64,000 nt of DNA, from the NCBI GenBank assembly GCA_001972305.1, contig BDDD01002040.1:149519-213518 (forward strand). Reading direction: 5' to 3'. The stretch comes from Cephalotus follicularis (Eukaryota; Streptophyta; Magnoliopsida; Oxalidales; Cephalotaceae). Numbering within the stretch: the stretch's first letter is position 1; each line of letters begins with the position of its first letter. The position numbers were made by a program, and so were the translations under genes. Below are positions 1 through 11,402 of the stretch, piece by piece. The notes under the pieces are model-generated. The model saw only the letters and a program-made list of their open reading frames with translations. It did no database searches and was not told the DNA's origin.

Positions 1-904
1 CAGTACCCAGATCTTTCATCTCAAACTAACGATGGAGAAAAACCTGTAGATCCTGTATGCCTACCAAATCATTTCTAGTAATGATCATATCATCCACATA
101 TAGTAATAAAAATATAGAACCAGTCGACGTAGAGCGAGTAAAAAGGGCAGAATCATAGGGGCTGGATTTGAATCCAAGTCTAGCAATAGTGGAACTAAAC
201 TTGGCAAACCAAGCACGAGGCGCCTGTTTGAGACCATAAAGTGCACGTCGAAGGCGACAAACCTGAGTGGAAGAATGATCAGATCCAGATGGTGGACACA
301 TATAAACTTCCTCCTTGAGATTACCATTCAAGAAGGCATTCTTCACATCCATTTGAAATGACTTCCATCCACGAGATGCAGCAACAGCAAGTAAGGAACA
401 AAGCAAAGTAAGATGTGCAACGGGAGCAAAAGTCTCCTCATAATCAATCTCATACTCCTGAGTGAAACCTCTAGCCACAAGACGTGCTTTGTAACGATCC
501 ACAGAACCATCAGATCGAGTCTTGATCTTATAAATCCATTTGCAATCAATAACGGTCTATCTAGGAGGCAAGTCAACCAAGTCCCACGTATGATTTTTCT
601 ATAAAGCTGCTAGTTCTTCTGCCATTGCTTGCTGCCAAAGGGGGTTAGAGCGAGCTTCACGAAAAGTGAGAGGCTCATGGAGAGTAGCCAAAGCATGATA
701 ACAATGAAAATCACTAAGGTGAGTGTTTGGTTTGCTTACCCGAGTGGAGCGACGGAGTGGAAGAGCAACAGAAGGGGTGATTGACAGAGGGTCATCAGGA
801 TCTGGAGAAGGATCAACTGAGTTGGACAATATTGCAGACTGATCAGGAGGCGAGCTCAAAGTCCCTGTAGAAAACTCAATATGATCGTAGGTGCAGGTCC
901 CCAA
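1..904 (-). pseudogene. copia-A reverse transcriptase region (partial, three in-frame stops)
   Basis: The frame runs from about 904 to the window edge. It begins with the usual pre-RT linker, including PLRRSTRVSKP and a segment ending MAEELAAL, and continues through the conserved copia RT start (KARLVARGFTQ), the QMDVKNAFLNG block, YGLKQAPRAW and the catalytic YVDD box. In-frame amber codons occur at 599-601, 557-559 and 26-28; the last replaces a glutamine just after VFLHR. RNase H and the 3' LTR lie outside the window. In a live element this enzyme copies genomic RNA into cDNA in the particle. Here it cannot make a full protein. TAG at Gln or Glu sites fits C-to-T decay of methylated DNA, which is an inference. 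Confidence 0.9.
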
Positions 905-1674
905 ATATCAGAGTGAATGAGATCAAAAGGTTCTGAAGAACATGATTCACTAACAGAAAAAGGTAGAGCACTTTGTTTACCAAGTTTACAAGACATGCAA
1001 TCAATAATATTACAAGAAACGGATCCTAACAAACCACTAGAAACAAGAGATGTAACTCTAGGAACAGATGCATGACCTAACCGGGAGTGCCAGAGATGCA
1101 AAGATGATGAAGGATGGGCGACAGCAGAGAGACCAGGGAGAGGTTGCAGAGAAGTGAGCTCAAACATTCGACCAATCTTACGGCCTGTCCTAACTGGTTG
1201 ACCCGTCTGCGAATCCTGAACAACACAACCATGACGGGAAAACAACAAATCATAACCATTATCACATAATTGTCCAACAGAAAGAAGATTAAGTGAAAGT
1301 TGAGGAACAAGATATGTGTCAGGTATAGAAAAACTTTGTGTTTGCACAGTGCCAGTATACGTGACATGCATACTAGAACCATTGGCTATGTGGATAGTGG
1401 GTCCATGATGAACAACAGGCTTACTAGTAAAAATTTGAGGATCAGAGGTCATATGATTACAGCAAGCAGAATCAATTAACCAAGTGTTAACTGAAGTGGC
1501 AAACATGGCAGAAGAACCAGTACGTGACATAACCTGATTAAGCAAAGCCTCAAGGTCAGTCGTAGAAAGCTGATGAATCTGAGAAGAAGACTCAGAACCG
1601 GATGGAGCTGTAGTAGTTGCAGCAACATTCTTAAGACCAGTAGATTTACCGAGAGGTCTGCCAACAATATCATA
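856..1674 (-). pseudogene. copia-A protease, pre-integrase zinc domain and truncated integrase
   Basis: The frame carries a protease site WLIDSACCNHMT, a known plant-copia variation of the DSG core, and then the GAG-pre-integrase block LWHSRLGHASV with the H-H-C-C zinc ligands ending CMSCKLGKQ. It reaches HSDIWGPAP, where the integrase core should begin, and then jumps near 900 to unrelated frame. The DDE catalytic core and its C-terminal part are missing; the sequence goes straight into the pre-RT linker. The deletion also changes frame. Copia integrase would otherwise insert the cDNA into the host chromosome. Confidence 0.88.
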
Positions 1675-2455
1675 ACAAGTCTTCACTGTATGCCCAATCC
1701 TATGACAATGAGTACAACGAGGCCTTTTGGAGTTATCAGAACTATGTGGAGGTGCAGAGGATGTAGCAGCAATAATAAAAGGAGACTACTGAGATGTAAT
1801 GGATAGACGCCTGGTTTCTTCATATATAACTCCGGAAGAGCTTTTCCAATGATGGGAGAGGTTGCCTATTCAGAATAGAAGCACGAGTAGGCTCAAAGTC
1901 ATCCCTGAGAGCCATAAGAAACTGAGTCAGTAGAAGTTTGTCTCTATATGCTGTAAATAATGTCTGATCCTTCTGACAATGCCACTTAGGCTCAGATACG
2001 GCAAGTAAACCCCAATAATAACTCATCTGTGAATGAAATTCATCAATAGACTGGCCAGATTCTTGACGTAACCGATTAAGAGTGCTCACAAGCTGGTATT
2101 GATGAACAAGATCCATAAAAGTATACCGACTAGCAAGAAAATCCCAAGCTTCTTTTGCTAAATCAAAGCGGCTAAAATGCATATTTACCGAAGGAACAGA
2201 TGTGTTGGTGAACCAGGTCAAGATTCGGTGATTTGCACTATCCCAATCTTCTAGACGATCAGCAAAAGAGTCATCTGTTTCATCTGGCCTTTTAACAGGA
2301 GCAGGCTTATCCCCAGTAACAATGCATCATAACTTTCTTCCTTTTAAAAAACTCGTCATTGCAGAAGACCAACGAAGATAGTTAGGACCATCTAGTATGA
2401 TAGTGATTGGTTGAGCGGGGTCACTGTGATGTTGTCCTACCATAGAAGAAGACAT
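1675..2455 (-). pseudogene. copia-A gag (nucleocapsid zinc knuckle at C terminus)
   Basis: The ATG at 2455-2453 opens a copia gag with the typical start SSSMVGQ and LDGPNYLRWSSAM. The Trp expected after GRKL is replaced by TGA at 2329-2327. The frame then stays open to about 1820 and contains the conserved AWDFLASRY and RLRQESGQSIDEF blocks. A frameshift near 1822 and a TAG near 1790 follow. A CX2CX4HX4C zinc knuckle lies at 1675-1716 (CTHCHRIGHTVKTC) and leads into the protease frame. Gag would form the virus-like particle; this copy is dead. Confidence 0.88.
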
Positions 2456-2960
2456 GAGTAATAACAAACAAAATAAATATTTTTTTTGGCAAGGAATTAT
2501 CTGTAGAATATTCTCTCTCTTTGAACAGATCTGTTTTTTTTTTCACGTTAGGTAATATTCCCTGGAATATGCCACCAGGAATCAGCCACCAGTTGCACTG
2601 CCGGAGAGTGGGAGCACGTGCGGCGTCGTAGGAGCTCCGTTCGCCGTGAAACTTGGAGGGCGAGCCAAACGGAGTATCGCCTGTCGTGTGATGTGGTTGT
2701 TGAAGCCTGAATGTGACCGGAGGTAGGATATCGGAGTGACCAGATGTGGTGACGGCGAGTGACGCGTTTCTGATGAGCGAAAGACGATCGGACCGCCACC
2801 GGTGAAGTCGCCGTTGTCAGAGGAAGCGGCCGGTAACCTTGGTTTTCTGATCGGAGATCAGAAATAGAATCTCTCTCTACCAAGTGGTCTCGGGACGAAC
2901 GGTGTGCAGGAATGATTGCTGCCAAGGTACTTTGAAACCTTCGGGACGAGCAATATTACT
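2456..2960 (-). other. copia-A leader between PBS and gag
   Basis: Untranslated leader of about 500 bp. It has a GC-rich middle (2570-2900) flanked by T-rich sequence. An open frame at 2548-2925 has no recognisable protein features and I do not call it a gene. Confidence 0.6.
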
Positions 2961-2972
2961 GCTCTGATACCA
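2961..2972 (-). promoter_or_regulatory. copia-A primer-binding site, initiator Met tRNA type
   Basis: On the minus strand the 12 bases read TGGTATCAGAGC, complementary to the 3' end of plant initiator tRNA-Met. It touches the inner end of the 5' LTR with no gap, the normal arrangement for minus-strand DNA priming. Confidence 0.92.
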
Positions 2973-3254
2973 TGTTACAAAATAAAGAGACTGAAAATAT
3001 AACTACAGATTGAAGAAATAATGACTGTATTTCTGTGTGTGTATAAAAGAGTACATGGAGGTCCTATTTATAGGACATTACAGAATCAAAATAATGAATG
3101 CAGAGATACAGCACATGAATACAAAATATACTCTCATGAATACAAAATATTCTCTCATGAATACAAAATATACAATGATATATCCTCTCATGAATACAAA
3201 ATATACAATGATATATACAATGATATATCAATAGAAGTAACTCAAAATTTAACA
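2973..3254 (-). repeat. copia-A 5' LTR
   Basis: A 282-bp LTR with perfect terminal inverted repeats TGTTA/TAACA. On the minus strand a TATAAATA box lies at 3065-3072. The U3 part holds the short tandem repeat at 3114-3230. The inner end abuts the PBS. Confidence 0.9.
3114..3230 (-). repeat. Tandem repeat in copia-A LTR U3
   Basis: At least four copies of a unit around CATGAATACAAAATAT, spaced about 20-34 bp, followed by repeated TACAATGATATA. It sits upstream of the TATA box, where retrotransposon enhancers often lie; an enhancer role is inferred only. Confidence 0.8.
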
Positions 3255-3967
3255 AAAAAAAATTGTCCCTATATTGTATTGAGATCAGAGTTCTTCTAAC
3301 CTAGGTCATTTTTGTAGAGTCTTGTAAACGGAACTCTTATCAGTTAGTTTTAATCTTATGTGAATTGTTCCTCTGAACATGCTGTCATAATATTTATTAC
3401 AAAATCTCTTACTTAGATCACATCACAAAATCCAATAACTGGAGAGATTTTAGGGATTTGGTATGGAGAGATTTTATAGATTGAGTCATGATAGATTTTG
3501 GCGATTGAGTCAAGATTTTTATGACAATTTTTCATAAAGAAATTTTAAGGATTGAGTAGTTATATAATTGCTTTATCACCAAATATTTAAATTAAAACGC
3601 ATGACAATTAAAATTATTAAGGGTGATAAGCATTGTAGATGACCATATAAACTTAAAACTACCCAAAACATGAAGTTGTGAATAACTTCCTTACTAAAAA
3701 TTCTCAATACACGAATCATGATTGTCATCTTATATTATATGAACACTCTCTTTCATATATTACAATGTACGATAGTTTCTGTTGAATATCCTAGATATTT
3801 ACTTTATGGATGACCCTTACCGTATGCATTCAGGGTCCACTTAATGAGTATCAACAGACTTCATACGAGATAAACAATTTATGTGCACAAAACAAACATT
3901 GTCTCATTTAAATAAAACCAAATATGTTCAATGAATATGGATACGTAAGTGCATAACAAAACAGATA
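3255..3967 (-). other. Non-coding 3' flank of copia-B
   Basis: AT-rich sequence with no open frame worth calling. It lies directly downstream of the copia-B RNase H stop codon on the minus strand, so it probably holds the 3' untranslated region and remains of the 3' LTR. I cannot place the LTR ends. Confidence 0.45.
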
Positions 3968-4192
3968 TCAAATATCAAATGAGCTCATAAGTCTCATACG
4001 ATGCACATGATCCTTAAACAAATTTACGAGTAAACCTTTAGTTAAAGTATATGCAACCATTAGCTCACCACTTATGTGCTCAATAGAAATTGCACTTGCT
4101 TTAATATGATCTCTAATAACCATGTACTTTATGTTGATATGTTTGCTTTTGCTTCCGCTTTTATTATTCTTAGAAAAGAACATTGCAACTAA
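3968..4192 (-). pseudogene. copia-B RNase H C-terminal fragment
   Basis: The frame reads FFSKNNKSGSKSKHI, then SIEHISGELMVAYTLTKGL and LFKDHVHRM, the classic end of copia RNase H; the family form is close to IEHIST..MIADPLTKGL. It stops at 3968. The upstream half, ending at the YCDN active-site segment, lies 12.3 kb away at 16460 because the Tourist-like element split the codons between them. Confidence 0.88.
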
Positions 4193-4430
4193 GACTCCGT
4201 TTAATAAGAGGGAAATAACTTTCTGAAAAATATTTTTCCCATTTTCTTATGTTTGGTAACCTTTAGAAAATAAGTCAAAGGAATATAACTTACAGTCAAC
4301 GAAAAATCTTAACATAAATACAAGAAAATGTTTTCCTTAAAAAAAAGGGAAAAATTTTTCCTCTCCCTTATCTCTCACGATTAAAAAAAACACATAACAA
4401 AGTAATGATAAACAAATCAGTTTCTTGAGA

Positions 4431-4484
<54 letters not shown>

Positions 4485-4490
4485 ATGTGT

Positions 4491-4540
<50 letters not shown>

Positions 4541-4883
4541 TACATCTGGACTCTATACGTATTTAATGGTCCCTGGAGATACATTTGTTTTTACATGTTG
4601 TTCATCCATAGAACCATCGAAATTGATGATTCAAATATGGTTTTTTTTTCTTGGTGAACCCATCAATGAATGTGAATGATCTTTCCAAGTAATTCGAGTT
4701 AGTAGAGAGATGTTTATATATGTGTATATTTCTAAGTCTGCTTCAATTGATGTTTTGTACTTTTTTTTTGGTGAAATCCCAACCAGGATGTTCAAGTGCC
4801 TACTTCTAACATGATTTGGTAGATACTCTTACGACTTATAAAATATATAGATGACAAACTTTATTAATTTTTAGAATGGTTTT
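4193..4883. other. Left part of the Tourist-like element with a mixed microsatellite
   Basis: Non-coding. It carries the left TIR and a CT/GT microsatellite at 4436-4539: a CT run, then a GT/GTAT block around 4471-4494, then CT again. The last five bases (4879-4883, GTTTT) are the Tat-1 target duplication. Confidence 0.75.
4436..4539. repeat. Compound (CT)n(GT)n(CT)n microsatellite
   Basis: About 100 bp of pure dinucleotide repeat with a GT-rich core. The apparent Ser/Leu-rich open frames across it are artefacts of the repeat. Confidence 0.97.
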
Positions 4884-5710
4884 TGATATGGGAAAAAATC
4901 TACCTATACTAAGAATGACACCCCTTGCAGACGTCGCCAAGTGTCTAGGGGGATTAAAGTCTATATGGGTATGGGCCAGATGAGGCTCATTAACTCCAGT
5001 TAGAGAAGCAGGTGAAGACAGCCTCCTCGGCATCAGTGCCGAGGAACTCCTGCTTGGTCGCATTGCAGAGAACTTCCTCCTCGGCACCAGCGCCGAGGAA
5101 CTCCTCCTCGACTACACCGCAGGAGACCTCTTCCTCGACAGCGTTACAGAGGACCTAATACTTCAGCGCCAGCCCTTGAAGAAGCTCTTAACGTAGAAGA
5201 CCTTGAAGCGGATAAGAGACCAGAGAACCTCTCCTTCCTTGTCCTCCACAGGATGAGGCCATAAAATCAGCCTACATTCCAGGGAGTTACCTCTTCAAAC
5301 AGGGAAAGATAAGATATGATAAGCATCCTATAAGGAATGTACCACAAATTTTGGTGGAGATCAAGGGAAATGTCCAAGATTCTCGACATTTCCTTAGGGG
5401 ATACCTATCACCTCCGATTTACACGCTCAGACAGTTACAAACCAACACTATAAATACCAGTTTCATAGTCAAAACAAAGGTCAACCATTTTTACTCTCAA
5501 AAGGACCTTATTTTCTCTGTGCAGTGTCTAACTTGAGCGTCGGAGTGTCCCCGGGAGAACAACCTCCTGGACCTTCAACGTGTTTGTTTCACTTGCGCGG
5601 GGATTTTCAGTCACCAAATCATCTTCTCGGACATAGATTCAAGTGTTTCCGTTAACAAATCAAAGCCCTCCACGTAGGCTACTGTTGAAGGAAGGTTTTA
5701 TGCATCAACA
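4884..5710 (+). repeat. Tat-1 5' LTR
   Basis: 827 bp, TGATATGGG...CATCAACA. A TATAAATA box lies at 5449-5456. The first half holds repeated CCTCGGCRCCGAGGAACTCCTCCTC units (about 4990-5160), forming many CCGAGG/CCTCGG inverted pairs. The partner at 15320-16149 is close in sequence with scattered substitutions and small indels. Confidence 0.92.
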
Positions 5711-5730
5711 GTTGGTGCCGTCTGTGGGAA
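5711..5730 (+). promoter_or_regulatory. Tat-1 primer-binding region
   Basis: GTTGGTGCCGTCTGTGGGAA follows the LTR end directly. Tat-2 has GTTGGGGCCGTCTGTGGGAA at the same place. The tRNA was not identified with certainty. Confidence 0.7.
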
Positions 5731-5754
5731 CGCAGCAAAAAGCCATCAAGAATC

Positions 5755-7252
5755 ATGCCTCTTAGAAAGAAAATCAACAACCAGTCTAGAGCCACCAGCA
5801 GCCGACAATAGGAGATCCCACCTCCCCCTCCTAAAACTGGTCAAATTGAGGCTCTGGAACAAGCTCCCGTCACCGGGGAGCAACTCAATCGGCTCCTCTA
5901 GGGAATGGAGCGTCTCACAAACTTATTGATGACCAATATAGCCAACCAGGGCCAAGCTGGACCCGCCCGAACAAACGGCCAAGGACAAAGCGGTCTTGAT
6001 AGGCCAATGGTGGAGATTGGGCACCCTAGAGGTGCCAGGTGAAACCCGCCGAGGGGAGAGAGACTCCCCTTGAGGCGGTCAGGGGACAATATTCCCCTAG
6101 GGAGGAGACCTGAGATCAATGCATCTCAGAGGGCAGAGTCCTCAACTGCCCAGGATCAGCCCAACGATCCCAGAAGACTTCATCCTGAGCACCAGGCCAT
6201 GGAGGTGGATCGCCAAGGGGAAGCTATGAGGGCAGAGGACGCATGAGCTCGATCCAATGCCCCACGCAGAGCAGGAACAGTCTAGGGGAGCAGGGTAGAC
6301 CGAGCTGCCACACTGGCCGGGGAATCACGAGTCCCTAGTAGGGCCAGGAACATTGAGGATGTGGAGCAAGCAATGAATAGAAGGCTTGTTGAGATGGAGG
6401 GAAGGTTCCGAGGAACGGAACCGCAGAGAGGACGTCTGTCCAAGGTGCGCAACATTAGCGCCCACCCCTTCACATATGAGATCATGGCAGAACGTATTCC
6501 CAATGGATTCCGGCTCCCTAGTCTCGACAAATATGATGGGTCCACGGATCCCATCCAACATGTGCGCACCTACATTCAAACCATGTTGGTGCACCAAGCC
6601 TCGGACACCACACTTTGCCGAGGATTCCTGGCAACATTGACTGGTGCAGCCCAGTCATGGTATTTCACCCTGGCTAAGGGTTCGGTGGAGAATTTCGATC
6701 AGTTTATGGAACTATTCGTAACCAAGTTCCTCAACAGTACTACACAGAGGAGGAACTCTACCCATTTGATAAATATGATGCAAGGTAGAGATGAGTCACT
6801 GAGAGATTACCTTACCGGGTTCAACAGGGAGTCTCTCACAGTGAAAGACCTGGAGCCTTCCTTTGCCATGGCAGCGTTGAATAGTGGGCTGAGGAGCAAC
6901 TCATCCTTCACTTTCTCCATTTTGAAGAAACCCGTGGTGGATATGGCAGACTTGCTGAGGAGAGCAGAGAAGTATGTCAATGCCAAGGAGGAGATGGCGG
7001 CTAGGAAACAAAAAACACCCTGGTCGGGCCATCAGGAGGAGAAAGGGGAGGATTCAAGAAATGCTCTTGGAAAGAAAGAGAGGAGGAAGGAGATGTCAGA
7101 ACTGTCCAAGGAAGACCTCAGGCACAAGCTCTTCAGGAGAGAGAACTCACCCAGGGGAGGGGCACATATCCCATCCTACAACAACTTTGCCCCCCCTCCT
7201 GGACACACGCACCAGAATACTTGCAGTGGAAAAGGATAAGGTTCCCATCTAA
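5755..7252 (+). pseudogene. Tat-1 gag
   Basis: The start is the ATG at 5755 (MPLRKKINNQ), chosen because Tat-2 has the matching MPPKKNNNQ at the same distance from its LTR. In-frame stops lie at 5809, 5899, 6040, 6244 and 6283. The frame is then open from 6361 and shows the gag core: ...GFRLPSLDKYDGSTDP, a block around TLTGAAQSWYF, and FVTKFLNSTTQRRNS. A frameshift near 7190 moves the end to another frame, finishing TRILAVEKDKVPI before TAA at 7250-7252. Gag forms the particle that packages the element RNA. No intact product can be made from this copy. Confidence 0.88.
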
Positions 7253-9650
7253 TGGCCTGGAAAGATGAGGTCCCCAGCAGAGAAGAGGGAGGTAGAGAAA
7301 TACTTCCAGTATCATCGGGACCACGGGCATGATACCGAGGAGTGCAGTCAATTGAAGAATCAGATTGAAGATCTAATTCGGAAGGGACACCTGCGCAAGT
7401 ATGTAGATACAGATGCTCCTCAGGGAAGAAGAGAGCAAAAGAGAGAAGAGGCTCCTCGACAAAAGGAGGAGCAGCAACAGCAACCCGGGGGTGTTATCCA
7501 TACCATCTCTGGGGGTGTCGCGTCTGATAGCGACCACAAGAATGCCAGAAAATCCTAGGGAGGCAATCCCTTGCTGTGCAGCAAATTTATCACAGTAAGA
7601 GGCTAAGAACAGGTGGAGATGAGAAGGTGATATCCTTCTCAGAGGTAGACTATGAGGGAGTATGTCTCCCCCATGATGATCCAGTGGTGGTAACCCTTCA
7701 AGTGGCACTTTTCACTATGAAGAGGATTCTCGTTGATAGCGGGAGCTCAGCCGATATCCTGTACAAACACGTATTTGATCAGCTTAGGATACCCACCGAC
7801 CAGCTAAAACCCGTGATGACCCCACTGGTTGGCTTTGCAGAAGAAATAGTCCATCCTCTGGGATCCATCGACCTGTCCGTGGTTACAGGCACGGCTCCAC
7901 GCCAGACCCAGGTGGAGATAATGTTCCTGGTAGTGGACACACCAAGCCCTTACAATGCTATAATAGGGCGACCAGGTCTGAACTTAATGGAGGCAATAGT
8001 GTCCACGAGACACTTATTGATGAAGTTCCCTACGAGGTTTGGTGTGGGGGAAGCCAGAGGATATCAACAGGCGGTAAGGCAGTGCTACAAGACTGCCATT
8101 ATGGATAAAGGGAAGGAAAAGGTACTTCCAATTACAAATGCGGAGCTCAGAAGAGACGTGGAACCTGAGCGTCCACAGCCTGTTGAGGACGTGATCCAAG
8201 TGCCCTTGGAAGAGGGCAACACCGAGAGAGTCTTCCAGGTTGGCTCACAGATTGGAGATGTGGAGAAGGGGGAATTAATAACATTCATCCAAATTAACAG
8301 AGATGTCTTTGCCTGATCGACAGAGGAGGTCCCTAGGATCAGCCCAAATGTAATGGTTCACAAGCTAAGTGTGGATCCAATAAAGCCTCCGACCAAGCAA
8401 AAGAAGAGGAACTTTGCTCCTGAGAGGCAGCAGACAATAGCCGAGGAGGTGAGCAAGCTGTTGCAGGCAGGGTTCATAAGGGAAGTGCATTACTCAGACT
8501 GGCTTGCGAGCCCAGTACTGGTCAAGAAAGCAAATGGTAGGTGGAGAATGTGCATTTATTTCACAGACCTCAACAAATCTTGTCCCAAGGATCGCCTCCC
8601 TCTCCCAAAGATAGATCAGTTGGTGGATGCGACCTCGGGCTATAGAATGTTAAGCTTCTTAGATGCCTACTCGGGATACAACCAAATCCCTATGTACAAG
8701 CCCGACGAGAACAAGATAGCTTTTATCACGGACCGGGGGATGTATTGTTACAAGGTCATGCCCTTTGGACTGAAGAATGCAGGGGCCACCTACCAACGAC
8801 TGGTCAACAAAATCTTTGAGCCTCAGATTGGGAGAAACATGGAGGTCTACATCGACGACATGCTTGTCAAGACCCCAACCAGGAGCCCCCACATTAAAGA
8901 CTTGGAGAAAACATTTGAGATACTGAGAAGATACAATATGAAACTCAACCCATCCAAGTGCACTTTTGGGGTCACCTCTGGCAAGTTCCTCGGGTTCATG
9001 GTCTCAAGCAAAGTAATAGAGGCCAACCCAGAGAATAATTCAGCAATTCAGAGTATGAGGCCTCCCTAGACCATCAGGGATGTCCAAAAACTGAATGGAA
9101 AGATAGAAACCCTGAGCAAGTTTGTGTCAAAATTAGCAGAGAAGTGCCTCAAATTCTTTAAGGTGCTCAGGGATCCCAAGGGATTTTCCTGGTCAGACGA
9201 GTGTCAAGCAGCCTTTGACAAGTTGAAGGAATACCTGGCTTCCCCTCCTATGATCTCAAAACCTAAGGACGGGGAAGACTTTTATTTGTTCCTTGCGGCC
9301 ACCTCGAGTGCAGTGAGTGCAGTGTTGGTCAGGGAGGAGGAGAAAGTTCAGAGGCCAGTGTATTATGTGAGCAAGGCTCTGAATGATATTGAGGGGAGAT
9401 ACCCAGAGGTAGAGAAGTTTGCCTATGCTCTGATCATAGCGGCCAGAAAATTGATGCCATATTTTCAAGCCTATACAATCAAGGTTCTGACTGACAAACC
9501 ACTCAAACAAGTTCTTGCAAAGCCTGACACCTCGGGAAGATTAATCAAGTGGTCAGTTGAACTAGGCGAGTATGATGTGAAGTTCAAAGCCAGACCAGCC
9601 ATCAAATCACAAGTCTTGGCCGACTTTGTTGGAGATAAACTACGGAGTGT
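7253..9650 (+). pseudogene. Tat-1 protease, reverse transcriptase and first RNase H
   Basis: After a histidine-rich zinc-like motif (YHRDHGHDTEEC, 7313 onward) and a charged linker, the frame shifts near 7560 and contains the aspartic protease site LVDSGSSADILY (about 7730). RT follows from 8353: the VLVKKANGRWRMC and FLDAYSGYNQIPM blocks, MPFGLKNAGATYQ and the catalytic YIDDMLVKT (about 8850). The RT tail and first RNase H follow from 9124, with PVYYVSKALN and LTDKPLKQ. Stops occur at 8314-8316 (TGA at a Trp site) and 9067-9069. A small deletion near 9640 moves the next domains to frame 3. Confidence 0.9.
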
Positions 9651-11402
9651 ATGGAGGAGAACCCCTCCGAGAACGAGAGGGGGTTGTGGAAGTTGTCTGT
9701 GGATGGCTCATCCTACATCACTGGCAGTGGAGCAGGGCTAGTACCAACAAGTTCGGATGGGTGGACGCTAGAGTATGCTATGAGGTTTGGATTTAAAGCT
9801 ACAAACAACGAAGCTGAGTGGGAAGCTCTGATAGCCAGGCTGACAATTGCAAAGCACTTGAAGGTGCAAAAGATAAAGGCTTCTAGTGATTCACAGCTAG
9901 TGGTTAGCTTGGCAAGTGGAGAGTACGAAGCCCGAGAAGACTCAATGGCCAAGTACTTATCTCATTTTCAGAGTTTGAAGTCAACCTTCGAAGTTCCAAG
10001 AGTTCTCAAAGTACCCAGAGCAGAAAACACTCGAGCAGACCAGTTATTAAAACTAGCCACGGTGGGGGAGTTTGAGAAGAATCAAACCGTGCTAGTAGAC
10101 TACCTGGACATGCCCACCATCTCTGAAGTAGATGTGATGGACATAGACATACCACATGAGCCAAATTGGATGACTCCCTTTATCAATTGGCTGAGGAACG
10201 AGATTTTGCCCGAGGACCCCTCGGAGGCGAGGAAACTTGTGTACGGAGCAAACAGATTTCAGCTCCGAGATGGGATTCTCTACAAAAGGTCATTCTCTTT
10301 TCCTTGGATGAGGTGCTTGACTCCCTTAGAGGCCGATTACGCTCTAAGGGAGGTCCATGAAGGAGTTTGTGGCAACCACATGGGGGGCAAGACATTGTCC
10401 CAAAAGCTATTAAGGCAGGACTACGACTAGCCGACTCTGCATCAAGATGCCATAGACTTGGTAAGAAAATGTGACAAATGCCAGAGGAACGCAAACATAA
10501 GCAGAAGACCTTCTCAACCTCTGACATCTATCACAGCCCCTTGGCCCTTTGTACAGTGGGGGATGGACTTCGTCGAACCACTACCCATGGAGACAGGCCA
10601 GAGGAAGTTTCTCATTATAGCAGTGAATTATTTTACCAAGTGGGTAGAAGCAGAACCCCTGGCCACGATCACAGAAAAAAACACGGAAAGCTTTGTATGG
10701 AAGTCCATCATTTGTAGATTTAGAGTCCCGAGGACAATAGTCTCAGACAATGGTAAACAGTTTGATTGCTAGGCATTCCGTGACTTTTGCAAAGAATGAA
10801 GAAAAGAGAATAGGCTTGCTTCAATAGCCCACCCCCAGAGCAATGGACAAGCAGAGGTGATCAACAGAGAAATCATCTCAGGCTTGAAGAAGCACCTTGA
10901 AGACAGTAAAGGAAGATGGACAGAGGAGCTACCAAGTGTACCATGGGCATATAGAACCACTCCTCGGACCACAACTGGTGAGTCCCCATACAACATTTGT
11001 TTTGGAGCTGAAGCCATGATACCGGTGGAGATTGGTGTACAATCACCAAGGGTTGTGCACTTCACTGAAGAGAACAATGAAGAAGGACTTAGATGCCTTC
11101 TCGACTTAGTAGAAGAGCTCAGAGATAAGGCCACCATTAGAGTTCCAGCCTATCAACAGAGGGTGAGCCATTACTACAACAAAAGGGTAAGCCCCAGGCC
11201 ACTAAGGCAAGGAGATCTAGTTCTACGCAACTCAGCTATCGCGGATCCAATCGATACCAGAGGAAAATTAGCCCCAATCTGTGAAGAACCATACAAGGTC
11301 AAGAGAGTGCTCCGCCCAGAAACATTCAAACTTGAAACTCTGGGGGAAAGGGAGATTGCCAGAGATTGGAATGCCGAGCATCTGAGAAAATACTATCAAT
11401 AA
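9651..11402 (+). pseudogene. Tat-1 second (archaeal-type) RNase H and integrase
   Basis: The first part reads WKLSVDGSSYITGSGAG, ATNNEAEWEALI and SSDSQLV, giving the D-E-D series of an additional RNase H-like domain, the hallmark of Tat/Ogre-type elements. Integrase follows: zinc H-H-C-C from REVHEGVCGNH to CDKCQRN, then the DDE core with WGMDF, VSDNGKQF and GQAEVINREI. The C-terminal module KRVSPRPLRQGDLVLR leads to the stop at 11400-11402. In-frame stops at 10428, 10770 and 10797 break it; the first replaces the Trp before PTLHQDA. Confidence 0.9.

Larger units (their letters stand above)
1..3254 (-). mobile_element. copia-A: decayed Ty1/copia LTR retrotransposon, 3' end outside window
   Basis: Minus-strand element read from its 5' LTR (2973-3254) through PBS, leader, gag, protease, integrase start and reverse transcriptase, running off the window at position 1. 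The order gag-PR-INT-RT is the Ty1/copia order. Every coding block is broken: a stop and frameshift in gag, a deletion of the integrase core, and amber stops in RT. The flank beyond the LTR starts with an A run (3255-3259); its TSD partner is outside the window. Confidence 0.93.

Noticed and set aside
2548-2925. 125-codon minus-strand frame in the copia-A leader
   Set aside because: Lies in the leader of a dead element and shows no motif or composition of a real protein.
4425-4679. Ser/Leu-rich open frames across the CT/GT repeat
   Set aside because: Produced by the dinucleotide repeat; no start context or homology.
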